Shown here: piece after piece, positions 1 through 7,605 of the stretch
Numbering within the stretch: the first letter of the stretch is position 1
Layout of the letters: every line of letters starts with the position of its first letter
Source: Porphyromonadaceae bacterium UBA7332
Lineage (GTDB): Bacteria; Bacteroidota; Bacteroidia; Bacteroidales; UBA7332
Assembly (NCBI GenBank): GCA_002471225.1
Contig: DKPO01000020.1
Location: forward strand, 101,798-127,054
Direction of reading: 5' to 3'
DNA length: 25,257 nucleotides
Notes under the pieces: model-generated
What the model saw: the letters and a program-made list of their open reading frames with translations, nothing else
Database searches by the model: none
What the model was told of the DNA's origin: nothing
Position numbers and translations under genes: made by a program

Positions 1-32
1 TGGTTTTTTTATATCTGTAATGATGATGAAAG

Positions 33-686
33 TTATTCTTTCTCGCCATAAGCTAAGTCACCTGCATCACCTAATCCCGGGATGATATATGAATGATCAT
101 CGATTTCAGGATCAATAGCAGCAACCCATAATGTAACATTTGGATGTTTGATAACTTTTTGAAGATAATCAACAGCTTGTTGGCTCGCTATAATAGCAGC
201 AAGATAGATGTGGTCAGGATTTCCTTTGGTAAGTAATGCTCCTAATGCCAGCTCCATAGAGCTACCTGTTGCAAGCATTGGATCGGTAACAATTAATGTT
301 TTGTTGTCAATACGGGGAGAAGCGATATATTCGATACTAATCTCGAATTTAAGAGCATCTTTGTATTTTCTGTAAGCTGATACGAAAGCATTCTCTGCTT
401 TGTCTAAATAACTAAGAAAGCCTTGGTGGAACGGTAGACCCGCTCTTAAAATGGTACCGATAACGACTTTATCGTCTGCAGTATTTACAGGGGCAATACC
501 AAGAGGTGTTTGTACGTCTTTTGTGCTGTAACGGAATGTTTTGCTTATTTCATAAGCCATCACTTCACCAATCCGTTCGATGTTTCTGCGAAAACGTAAA
601 CTGTCATGTTGTACATTTACATCTCTTATTTCAGCAACAAAACGGTTTAATTCGGAATTCTGCTCAGCAAGATTGTATACTTTCAT
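33..686 (-). CDS. upp: Uracil phosphoribosyltransferase
   Basis: Cytosolic pyrimidine salvage enzyme that makes UMP and pyrophosphate from uracil and PRPP. From the chosen start the protein is 217 residues, normal for the family. It carries the PRPP-binding stretch TDPMLATGSSM and the C-terminal uracil-binding stretch GLGDAGDLAYGEKE, which ends the protein as usual. The reading frame runs 31 codons further upstream to 779. That extension starts inside a 17-bp hairpin and spans a TACATTTG promoter box (723 to 716), so it is very unlikely to be translated. The next gene upstream on this strand is the pirin-family gene, separated by that hairpin, so upp probably has its own promoter. Confidence 0.96.
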   Translation of the reverse strand: MKVYNLAEQNSELNRFVAEIRDVNVQHDSLRFRRNIERIGEVMAYEISKTFRYSTKDVQTPLGIAPVNTADDKVVIGTILRAGLPFHQGFLSYLDKAENAFVSAYRKYKDALKFEISIEYIASPRIDNKTLIVTDPMLATGSSMELALGALLTKGNPDHIYLAAIIASQQAVDYLQKVIKHPNVTLWVAAIDPEIDDHSYIIPGLGDAGDLAYGEKE

Positions 687-715
687 TGGAATATTGTTTA
701 ATAGGTAAAATCGGG

Positions 716-723
716 CAAATGTA
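716..723 (-). promoter_or_regulatory. upp: Bacteroidota -7 promoter box for upp
   Basis: TACATTTG on the minus strand matches the TAnnTTTG consensus and ends 29 bases before the chosen upp start at 686. I see no convincing -33 TTTG at the usual 19-21 base spacing. It supports the downstream start because it lies inside the longer reading frame. Confidence 0.55.
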
Positions 724-767
724 CGAAAAAGCTTGTATTCATGGGAATCAAGGTTGTGAAAATATAC

Positions 768-815
768 AAAGAAAGCCATATTAGAGATTTATTAACCCCT
801 AATATGGCTTTCTTT
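768..815 (-). terminator. Intrinsic terminator hairpin after the pirin-family gene
   Basis: A 17-bp perfect inverted repeat: AAAGAAAGCCATATTAG (768-784) pairs with CTAATATGGCTTTCTTT (799-815), with a 14-nt loop. It touches the stop codon of the pirin-family gene and is followed on the minus strand by a T-rich stretch, so it should end that transcript. The arms end in T/A runs on both sides, but the only gene ending here is on the minus strand. Confidence 0.8.
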
Positions 816-1531
816 TATTTTAATTCAATCATTGGAACTTCTATTAAAAGCAAATAGGCATTTTCTTTTACTTCGACATAAAACTCCTGTGTATCAGTTA
901 TTGCGATGCCGTCGCGTGCGTTTAGAGTATTGTCGTCTACTTCAACACGACCATGGATAACAAACATATAAACACCCATATTCTCACCATGCAGTTTATA
1001 ATGATAGTGCTCACCCATGTCTTTAAATCCGAGTGTAACCCAGGCGTATTGATTTATGGATGTTATACCTGATCCGTCCGGAGCAATGATGGTAAGCATC
1101 TGATTACGCGCAAGCAGATTTTTCAGATTATAATCATCATAACGCGGTTTTGTATTTTCGCTTTTAGGAATAATCCAGATTTGCAGGAACTCTACAAATT
1201 CCGTCAGACTATCATTATATTCTCCATGCGTGATACCTGTTCCGGCACTCATCACCTGAATCATTCCCGGAGAAATAACTTCGGTATTGCCCATGTTATC
1301 CTGATGTTTTAGATGTCCAAGCAACGGGATGCTCAGAATCTCCATATTCTGATGCTTATGCATGTCGAATCCTTTACCCGGCATAACTCGATCATCGTTT
1401 AATACACGTAGTGCACCGAAGTGTATTTTATGAGGGTTGTAATAACCGGCAAAGCTGAAAGTGTGATAGCTCTCCAGCCATCCATGGGTGGCATGTCCCC
1501 GGCTATTTGCATGGTCTATTATATACTTCAT
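815..1531 (-). CDS. Pirin family protein (bicupin)
   Basis: Pirins are two-domain cupin proteins that bind one iron in the N-terminal cupin; some (for example E. coli YhhW) act as quercetin 2,3-dioxygenases, and others are thought to be redox-sensitive modulators. This 238-residue protein is YhhW-sized. The four expected metal ligands are visible: His58 and His60 in FDMHKHQNME, and His102 and Glu104 in GTGITHGEYN. The conserved opening with HGWLESYHTFSF and the segment FGALRVLNDD are typical. The C-terminal half (about 145-238) is the second cupin. The gene stands alone, divergent from the YbjT-like gene and closed by a hairpin. The physiological substrate cannot be read from the sequence. 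Confidence 0.92.
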   Translation of the reverse strand: MKYIIDHANSRGHATHGWLESYHTFSFAGYYNPHKIHFGALRVLNDDRVMPGKGFDMHKHQNMEILSIPLLGHLKHQDNMGNTEVISPGMIQVMSAGTGITHGEYNDSLTEFVEFLQIWIIPKSENTKPRYDDYNLKNLLARNQMLTIIAPDGSGITSINQYAWVTLGFKDMGEHYHYKLHGENMGVYMFVIHGRVEVDDNTLNARDGIAITDTQEFYVEVKENAYLLLIEVPMIELK

Positions 1532-1536
1532 CTTTT

Positions 1537-1560
1537 TTATATATAAGGTTTTATATATAA
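1537..1560. repeat. Paired TTATATATAA repeats in the divergent intergenic region
   Basis: Two identical 10-bp palindromic AT boxes, at 1537-1546 and 1551-1560, lie 6-29 bases upstream of the pirin-family start, between it and the divergent YbjT-like gene. They could be a regulator site or only AT-rich promoter DNA. No TAnnTTTG box was found for either gene here. Confidence 0.3.
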
Positions 1561-1656
1561 CACCTTTTAACGTGTTTAGGTTTATAAAATAATGGATTTT
1601 AAAGGTTGAACATATGCATTCTTTTGAATGTTTTATTTTATCTAAACAGCTTGATT

Positions 1657-3096
1657 ATGAATATTCTGCTTACCGGAGTTACGGGTTATATAGGTGGCCG
1701 GATGTTGCCTATATTGCTGGCTGCAAATCATCAGGTTTACTGCTTAATCAGAGATAAAAAGCGAATGCCTGAAGAATACCATAGTAATCCTCAGATACAT
1801 CTCATTGAGGGTGATCTTGTTAAAGGTTCCGGATTAGAGAATATTCCGGAGGATATTGATGCAGCATATTATCTGGTGCATTCAATGAGTGCATCGACAA
1901 ATCATTTTGAAGAAGACGAACAGCATGCAGCTTCTAACTTCGTCCATTGTTTGAGTAACACACGAATCAAACAAGTGATTTATTTGAGTGGATTCGAACA
2001 TGATAAGAATCTATCCAAACATTTAGAATCAAGGAAGGAAACGGGGGAAATACTCAAATCGGCTAAAAATTATGCGGTGACAGTTTTGCATGCAGGGATT
2101 GTCATCGGAAGTGGAAGTGCCTCATTTGAAATCATAAGAGATCTGGTAGAAAAATTGCCGGTAATGTTCGTGCCTGAATTCATGGAGAATAAATGTCAGC
2201 CTATAGCTGTGCGGGATGTCCTGTTTTATCTAACATCCGTTTTAGGTAATGAAGCCGCATACAATAGAGATTTTGATATCGGTGGTCCGGACGTATTATC
2301 CTATAAAGAAATGCTTCAGCACGTTGCTAAAGTAAGAGGCTTAAGACGTCATATCTTTGTTTTACCTCTTATTCGTACACGTTTATGTGCTAACTGGTTG
2401 TATTTTATTACGACGACCTCATATAAATTAGCTCTGAATCTTACAGAAAGTATGAAGAATAATACGGTTTGTGAAGAGCATGCTATTTGTGATCTTTTTC
2501 CAAGAGACTTGTTGGATTATGATACAGCCGTAAAATTTGCATATGAAAAAGAAGAGAATGATGATGTCTTTACGAGTTGGCGTGATGCCTTTTCAAGTAG
2601 TGGAATTAATTGGAAAATCAGTGATCGGATACATATACCGCAATTTGGCGTTTATAAGCATATTCAGGATACCGTATTGGAAATACCGGTAGAAGAGGCT
2701 TTGGAGCGAATCTGGCAAACAGGTGGAGAGAATGGTTGGTGGTATGCAAATTGGTTGTGGAGGCTTCGTGGATTCCTTGATTTGTTTGATCATGGAGTCG
2801 GAATTAAACGGGGAAGAACGCACAAGACTGTATTGTATCCGGGAGAAACGGTTGATTTCTGGCGGGTATTAATTGCAAGTAAGAAGGAAAAACGGTTATT
2901 GCTGTATGCCGAAATGTGGATGCCGGGAGAAGGTTGGCTGGATTTTAGAATCATATCCATGCTTGAAGGACCTACCTTACGCATAAGTGCAACGATGCGT
3001 CCGAAAGGTATACCCGGTAGATTATACTGGTATATGACCCTGCCATTTCACAATAGTATTTTTTCAGGAATGGGGAAGAAGCTGGCTAAAAAATAA
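1657..3096 (+). CDS. SDR-type NAD(P)-binding protein with C-terminal DUF2867 (YbjT-like)
   Basis: A 479-residue protein with an extended-SDR/NmrA-like Rossmann domain (about 1-290) followed by a DUF2867 domain (about 325-479). The dinucleotide-binding glycine motif TGVTGYIGG is at residues 6-14, and a YLSG segment sits where the SDR active-site strand falls. Length and two-domain order match E. coli YbjT, whose function is unknown; these are probably NAD(P)-dependent reductases or regulators. The start ATG at 1657 puts the Rossmann strand directly at the N-terminus. The frame can be opened 17 codons earlier at a TTG (1606), but that adds a non-homologous hydrophobic stretch and is not preferred. 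It reads away from the pirin-family gene. The 96-base gap to the next gene holds no credible terminator. Confidence 0.85.
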   Translation: MNILLTGVTGYIGGRMLPILLAANHQVYCLIRDKKRMPEEYHSNPQIHLIEGDLVKGSGLENIPEDIDAAYYLVHSMSASTNHFEEDEQHAASNFVHCLSNTRIKQVIYLSGFEHDKNLSKHLESRKETGEILKSAKNYAVTVLHAGIVIGSGSASFEIIRDLVEKLPVMFVPEFMENKCQPIAVRDVLFYLTSVLGNEAAYNRDFDIGGPDVLSYKEMLQHVAKVRGLRRHIFVLPLIRTRLCANWLYFITTTSYKLALNLTESMKNNTVCEEHAICDLFPRDLLDYDTAVKFAYEKEENDDVFTSWRDAFSSSGINWKISDRIHIPQFGVYKHIQDTVLEIPVEEALERIWQTGGENGWWYANWLWRLRGFLDLFDHGVGIKRGRTHKTVLYPGETVDFWRVLIASKKEKRLLLYAEMWMPGEGWLDFRIISMLEGPTLRISATMRPKGIPGRLYWYMTLPFHNSIFSGMGKKLAKK

Positions 3097-3152
3097 AGTA
3101 TTTTTGATAAGCAGATTAAACTTATAAGAACTAATAATGTCATAAACTTTGA

Positions 3153-3160
3153 TATATTTG
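3153..3160 (+). promoter_or_regulatory. Bacteroidota -7 promoter box for the outer-membrane barrel operon
   Basis: TATATTTG matches TAnnTTTG and lies 32 bases upstream of the ATG at 3193. No clear -33 TTTG is seen at standard spacing. It suggests the barrel gene is not simply read through from the YbjT-like gene. Confidence 0.5.
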
Positions 3161-3192
3161 AAACCTTTAATTAATTACAGAGCGATAACCAA

Positions 3193-5616
3193 ATGAAAAA
3201 GTTAGTTGGATTGGTATTATTTATCCTCATGTCAATACCTCTGATTGCAGGGAATATTGAGGGTAAAATAGTGGATGGAAATAATAAAAAGCCATTGGAT
3301 TATGTAAATGTTGCTATATATAAATCGGCAGGAGATAAATTAGTGATGGGTGTGGCAACAGATCTGAACGGAAGTTTTCTTTTTAAAGATGTAGCTATAG
3401 GAACATATATTTTAAAAGTATCATTTGTCGGGTATACACCTTTAGAAATACCGATTAATCTGACCAAACAAAAACCGTCAATTAATCTGGGGTCTCTATC
3501 GATATCGGAAGATACAAAAGTATTGAATGAAGTGAGCGTGACCGGACAACGCGGACAAATGAAGTTGGATATTGATAAAAAAATATTTAATGTAGAACAG
3601 AGTGTGGCGACTGCAGGCGCAGGTGCTTCTGATGTGTTAAGAAATATACCTTCAGTAAATGTGGATCCCGAGGGTAATATCTCATTGAGAAATAACAGCA
3701 GTGTTATGGTTTGGATTAATGGCAGACCATCCGGGCTGAATGAAGATAACCGGGCTCAGATTCTTGAACAAATGCCTGCCGAAACAATTGAACGTATAGA
3801 AGTAATTACGAACCCGTCTTCGAAATATAGTCCTGAAGGTTCTGCCGGGATTATCAATATCATTCTTAAAAAAGATAGAAAAGCCGGCTATTACGGTAGC
3901 GCGAGTCTCGGAGGTGATACTTTCGGAGGTGTTAACGGAAGCGTGAATATTAATTATAACTCCAGCAAGTGGGAGTACTATGCGAATGTCGGCGTCCGCT
4001 CTCATAGATTTAAAATGAAAGGGGATTCAGAACGTGAAACCTATGGCGAATCAGATACTACCTATCTGAATACCATTCAACGCAGAAATATGGCACCTGT
4101 CGGAGTTTTTGCCCGTGCAGGGGCAACCTATAATATTACGGATAAGGATCATTTAGGGCTGACCCTGATGGGAATGTATGGTAACGGGTGTAATGATGGT
4201 TTTTATGAATACAGCGGGACTGCACCTTCGATGAGACGTGACCTTAATTCGAAAGGTGGTCATAAAATGTATGATATTGGATTGAACTATCAAAAAGAAA
4301 TAGGTAAAGATCATGATTTTTCAGCTTCAGTTTCTTATAGCTGGATGAATCGCAACGATAACTCACTGTATGATCAGTATCGATTGGAAGGTCCGCTTTC
4401 TAATTTCTATCAAAGACAAAAATCAGATACAGAGAATAAAACTTTAGAGTTTCAGGCAGACTATGCGAAGAAATTTACAGAGTGGGCTAAGATTGAAGCC
4501 GGTATAAAAGGTCAAAGTAAATGGCGTACTTCTGAATCTCGCGGAGAACAGGGAAATACGCAGGATAATATGCTTCCTCAATATCCAATGTATAATGATT
4601 ATAATAGCGATGAGGGTATATATGCCATGTATCTGAACTATCTGGGTAAATGGAATAACTTTGGCTATCAGTTAGGTTTGCGCGGAGAATATACAACTAT
4701 GCATGCTGATAACTGGCTTTATGCTACGGATGCGTCAAAAGTAAAGGATCCATTTGATACAAATTATTTCGATTTGTTCCCAACCTTATTCTTAAGCTAT
4801 TCATTGCCTAAAGATAATGAGCTTCAGTTTAGTGTGACAAGAAGGATTAATCGTCCGCGCGGTCGTATGCTAAGTAGTTACAGAAACGTATCGGATTCAA
4901 CAAATATCAGTTTTGGTAATCCTACATTGCAACCTGAATTCTCAACAGCAGTAGAATTAAATTATTTGAAATCCTGGGAGATGCATACCCTGAGCACCTC
5001 TTTATATTATAGAAAAACGGATGATGTAATTCAGAATGTCGCTTATGTAGAAGACGGTATTAAATACTCAACTTATGAGAATATCACGAATATTCAGGCA
5101 GCCGGACTTGAAATTGTTGCTAAAAACAGATTGTTGAAAATTTTAGATCTGACAACAACCGTGAATCTTTTTTATAATCGCGTAGATGGATTTGATTATA
5201 GAGGAGCAAGCTATAAAACGGTAGAAGATTTCAACTGGAATGCACAGTTGATCGCAAATTTCAGTCTGCCTCAGATGATCATGTTGCAGCTTACAGGACG
5301 CTATGATTCTGAGAGTAAAAGACCTCAAAGCATAACTGAACAAAATTATTCATTTGACATAGGATTGCGCAAATCTTTCTTAAATAGAAAATTAAACGTA
5401 TCTTTGACGGCTCGTGATATTCTGGACTCCCGCAAAATGAAAACAAGAAGCTGGGGACCGAACTTTTCGGAACGTTCTGTAATGCAATTTGGCGGACGCG
5501 TATTGTCTGCAACCATAAGTTATAATTTTGGTAACGCAGGATTAGCTAAGAAACGACCAAATAAAAATCAGCAACGTTCGTCAGGCGATATGGATATGAT
5601 TAATGGCGATTTTTAA
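3193..5616 (+). CDS. Outer-membrane beta-barrel family protein (TonB-receptor-like, OMP_b-brl_3)
   Basis: An 807-residue outer-membrane protein. Residues 1-20 form a Sec signal peptide with a KK start and a hydrophobic core. Residues about 22-100 form a carboxypeptidase-regulatory-like beta sandwich (start IEGKIVDGNNKKPLDYVNV). Residues about 115-225 are a TonB plug-like domain with LRNIPSVNVDPEG, VWINGRPSG and the plug-end pattern IERIEVITNPSSKYSPEGSAG. The rest, rich in alternating aromatic strands, is the barrel. The architecture fits the outer-membrane beta-barrel family (PF14905) common in Bacteroidota, related to TonB-dependent receptors but distinct from SusC. No SusD-like lipoprotein is adjacent, so a glycan-uptake role is not supported. 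The ligand is unknown. The next gene starts five bases after the stop, so the two are very likely co-translated. Confidence 0.88.
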   Translation: MKKLVGLVLFILMSIPLIAGNIEGKIVDGNNKKPLDYVNVAIYKSAGDKLVMGVATDLNGSFLFKDVAIGTYILKVSFVGYTPLEIPINLTKQKPSINLGSLSISEDTKVLNEVSVTGQRGQMKLDIDKKIFNVEQSVATAGAGASDVLRNIPSVNVDPEGNISLRNNSSVMVWINGRPSGLNEDNRAQILEQMPAETIERIEVITNPSSKYSPEGSAGIINIILKKDRKAGYYGSASLGGDTFGGVNGSVNINYNSSKWEYYANVGVRSHRFKMKGDSERETYGESDTTYLNTIQRRNMAPVGVFARAGATYNITDKDHLGLTLMGMYGNGCNDGFYEYSGTAPSMRRDLNSKGGHKMYDIGLNYQKEIGKDHDFSASVSYSWMNRNDNSLYDQYRLEGPLSNFYQRQKSDTENKTLEFQADYAKKFTEWAKIEAGIKGQSKWRTSESRGEQGNTQDNMLPQYPMYNDYNSDEGIYAMYLNYLGKWNNFGYQLGLRGEYTTMHADNWLYATDASKVKDPFDTNYFDLFPTLFLSYSLPKDNELQFSVTRRINRPRGRMLSSYRNVSDSTNISFGNPTLQPEFSTAVELNYLKSWEMHTLSTSLYYRKTDDVIQNVAYVEDGIKYSTYENITNIQAAGLEIVAKNRLLKILDLTTTVNLFYNRVDGFDYRGASYKTVEDFNWNAQLIANFSLPQMIMLQLTGRYDSESKRPQSITEQNYSFDIGLRKSFLNRKLNVSLTARDILDSRKMKTRSWGPNFSERSVMQFGGRVLSATISYNFGNAGLAKKRPNKNQQRSSGDMDMINGDF

Positions 5617-5621
5617 TATAT

Positions 5622-6752
5622 ATGGTAACAGTTAAAGCGATTGATAAAAAAAAGGATTTAAAACAATTTGTACAATTCCGTACGGATCTTTATAAAGGTA
5701 ATCCGTATGCTGTACCGGCATTGTTTGACGATGAATTAAATACACTTACTCCTGAGAAAAATCCTGCAGGTGAATTTTGTGACTTTCAATGTTTCTTAGC
5801 TTATAAGAACGATAAAATAGTTGGTCGTATTTGTGCGATAATAAACAACAGAGCTAACGAAATATGGAAATCAAAAAGTGGTCGTATCGGTTTCTTTGAC
5901 TTTATAGATGACGAAGAAGTATCTGATGCTTTACTTTCTACTGCAGAAGAATGGATTCGTTCAAAAGGAATGACTGAAGTTCACGGTCCTCTTGGTTTTA
6001 CCGATATGGATCCTGAAGGAATGCTGATCGAAGGATTTGATCAACTCGGAACAATGGCAGCTTACTATAATTATGATTATTATCCGAAACATATTGAGCG
6101 TTTAGGATATGTCAAGGATGCTGATTGGGTTGAATTTAAAGTTTATATTCCGGATGCAATTCCTGATAAGCATAAGCGTATTGCTGATATCGTTCAGAAG
6201 AAATATGAACTCAAATTGATGAAGTTCAAAAAGGCATCTCAGATTATAGATGAAGGGTGGGGACGTAAGTTTTTCGAGTTGATTAATATGTCTTATGGTC
6301 ATTTATATGGATTTACTCCATTGACAGAAAGACAAATTGATCATTATGTAAAAATGTATGTGCCGATTCTAAGACCGGAGTTAGTAACTTTGATTGCAGA
6401 TAAAGATAATAATCTGGTTTGTGTCGGTGTTGCACTGCCGTCATTATCAAAAGCACTACAGAAATCAAATGGTAAATTATTCCCATTCGGGTTTATTCAT
6501 TTGTTGAAAGCGCTTAAAACAAAGGCAGAGATTTGTGACCTGATGTTGGTAGCCGTTCATCCGGAATATCAGAATAAGGGTGTAAACGCGTTGTTGTTTA
6601 CTGATTTGATTCCACAATTTCAAAAGCTGGGAACTGTATATGCTGAATCTAATCCTGAATTGGAAGAGAATGGCAAAGTTCAGGCACAGTGGGACTACTT
6701 CAAAACAGAGCAACACAAACGTAGAAGAGCTTATAAAAAAGAACTTATATGA
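5622..6752 (+). CDS. Uncharacterised GNAT-type acetyltransferase-like protein
   Basis: A 376-residue cytosolic protein belonging to a family I recognise as conserved in Bacteroidota but without a known function. The C-terminal third looks like a GNAT fold: residues about 305-335 contain VAVHPEYQNKGVNALL, with Gln317-Asn-Lys-Gly320 in the position of the acetyl-CoA pyrophosphate loop. The N-terminal part includes FLAYKNDKIVGRICAIIN (about 65-85), like the beta-strand pair of a second GNAT half, and HGPLGFTDMDPEGMLIEGF (about 125-145), which is strongly characteristic of the family. The C-terminus is basic (KRRRAYKKE). The start is five bases after the barrel gene's stop, with no strong Shine-Dalgarno sequence, so translation is probably coupled. 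Acetyltransferase activity is inferred from the fold only. Confidence 0.72.
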   Translation: MVTVKAIDKKKDLKQFVQFRTDLYKGNPYAVPALFDDELNTLTPEKNPAGEFCDFQCFLAYKNDKIVGRICAIINNRANEIWKSKSGRIGFFDFIDDEEVSDALLSTAEEWIRSKGMTEVHGPLGFTDMDPEGMLIEGFDQLGTMAAYYNYDYYPKHIERLGYVKDADWVEFKVYIPDAIPDKHKRIADIVQKKYELKLMKFKKASQIIDEGWGRKFFELINMSYGHLYGFTPLTERQIDHYVKMYVPILRPELVTLIADKDNNLVCVGVALPSLSKALQKSNGKLFPFGFIHLLKALKTKAEICDLMLVAVHPEYQNKGVNALLFTDLIPQFQKLGTVYAESNPELEENGKVQAQWDYFKTEQHKRRRAYKKELI

Positions 6753-6756
6753 TAGT

Positions 6757-6787
6757 AAAATAGCATCCTTAACCGGGATGCTATTTT
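6757..6787 (+). terminator. Intrinsic terminator after the barrel/GNAT operon
   Basis: AAAATAGCATCC (6757-6768) pairs perfectly with GGATGCTATTTT (6776-6787), with a 7-nt loop. A T-rich tail follows. It starts four bases after the GNAT stop codon. Confidence 0.88.
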
Positions 6788-6835
6788 TATTTGTATTTGT
6801 AACCTCTTTGTCACAACTAATTTAAAATCAAACTC

Positions 6836-6843
6836 TATCTTTG
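6836..6843 (+). promoter_or_regulatory. Bacteroidota -7 promoter box for the two-component operon
   Basis: TATCTTTG matches TAnnTTTG and lies 37 bases upstream of the response-regulator ATG. A TTTG at 6807-6810 is the nearest -33 candidate, but the 25-base gap is longer than usual. Confidence 0.6.
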
Positions 6844-6880
6844 CCGATAAGAAACAAAAATATAATTTAAACATAATTCT

Positions 6881-7573
6881 ATGAATGCGAATAAGTATAA
6901 AATACTCGTAGTAGATGATGAAGAAGATTTATGCGAAATTTTGCAGTTTAACTTAGAGAATGAAGGTTACGTTGTTCATACAGCAAATTCAGCAGAAGAG
7001 GCATTAAAGTTGGATCTGTTGCAATATAATCTGTTATTACTTGATGTAATGATGGGAGAGATTTCAGGATTTAAAATGGCAAATATTTTGCGTAAGGATC
7101 CGAAAACTGAAAAAATGCCGATTATATTTCTGACTGCTAAGGATACAGAAAACGATATGCTTACCGGATTTAATCTCGGAGCAGATGATTATATTGCAAA
7201 ACCATTTTCTATACGTCAGGTAGTCGCAAGGGTAAAAGCTGTTTTGCGCCGTACGACTGAGACTGAAGAGAAAAAGCTTCATACTGTTATGCAATATCAG
7301 ACTATGCAGCTTGACACGAAGCAAAAGAAACTGACTATTGATGAGGAAGAAGTTGCTTTGACAAAGAAAGAATTTGAAATCCTTAAACTTTTGATGAGTA
7401 ATTTCGGGCATGTATTCTCTCGCGAAGAAATTCTGTCTAAAGTATGGAGTGATGAGGTTTATGTATTAGACCGTACAATTGATGTTAACATTACACGTTT
7501 GCGCAAAAAACTGGGAAGCTATGGTAAAAATGTAGTAACCCGTGCAGGATACGGATATTGTTTCGAAGAATAA
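6881..7573 (+). CDS. OmpR/PhoB-type DNA-binding response regulator
   Basis: A 230-residue two-component output protein. The receiver domain (about 5-122) has the acidic pair Asp12/Asp13, the phospho-acceptor Asp55 in LLLLDVMMGE, Thr85 and Lys107 (AKPFS), so all phosphorylation residues are present. The C-terminal winged helix (about 135-228) has the OmpR-family features LTKKEFEILKLL, VFSREEILSKVW, RTIDVNITRLRKKL and TRAGYGYCF. It should bind DNA as a dimer once phosphorylated by the sensor kinase encoded 32 bases downstream. Overall shape resembles PhoB, but no pst or pho genes are nearby, so a phosphate role is not shown. Confidence 0.95.
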   Translation: MNANKYKILVVDDEEDLCEILQFNLENEGYVVHTANSAEEALKLDLLQYNLLLLDVMMGEISGFKMANILRKDPKTEKMPIIFLTAKDTENDMLTGFNLGADDYIAKPFSIRQVVARVKAVLRRTTETEEKKLHTVMQYQTMQLDTKQKKLTIDEEEVALTKKEFEILKLLMSNFGHVFSREEILSKVWSDEVYVLDRTIDVNITRLRKKLGSYGKNVVTRAGYGYCFEE

Positions 7574-7605
7574 AACAGCAATAAATAAAAGATTATTTTC
7601 TAAGA

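Noticed and set aside
506..784. Open frame opposite upp
   Set aside because: It is antisense to a well-supported gene and has no codon or motif support. The other antisense frames in this window were left out for the same reason.
3089..3105. A hairpin AAAAATA/TATTTTT overlapping the stop of the YbjT-like gene
   Set aside because: The stem is only seven A-T pairs with a 3-nt loop, too weak to call a terminator.
3193..5616. SusC-type glycan uptake receptor
   Set aside because: No SusD-like lipoprotein, glycoside hydrolase or sigma/anti-sigma pair is adjacent, and the protein is closer to the shorter outer-membrane beta-barrel family.
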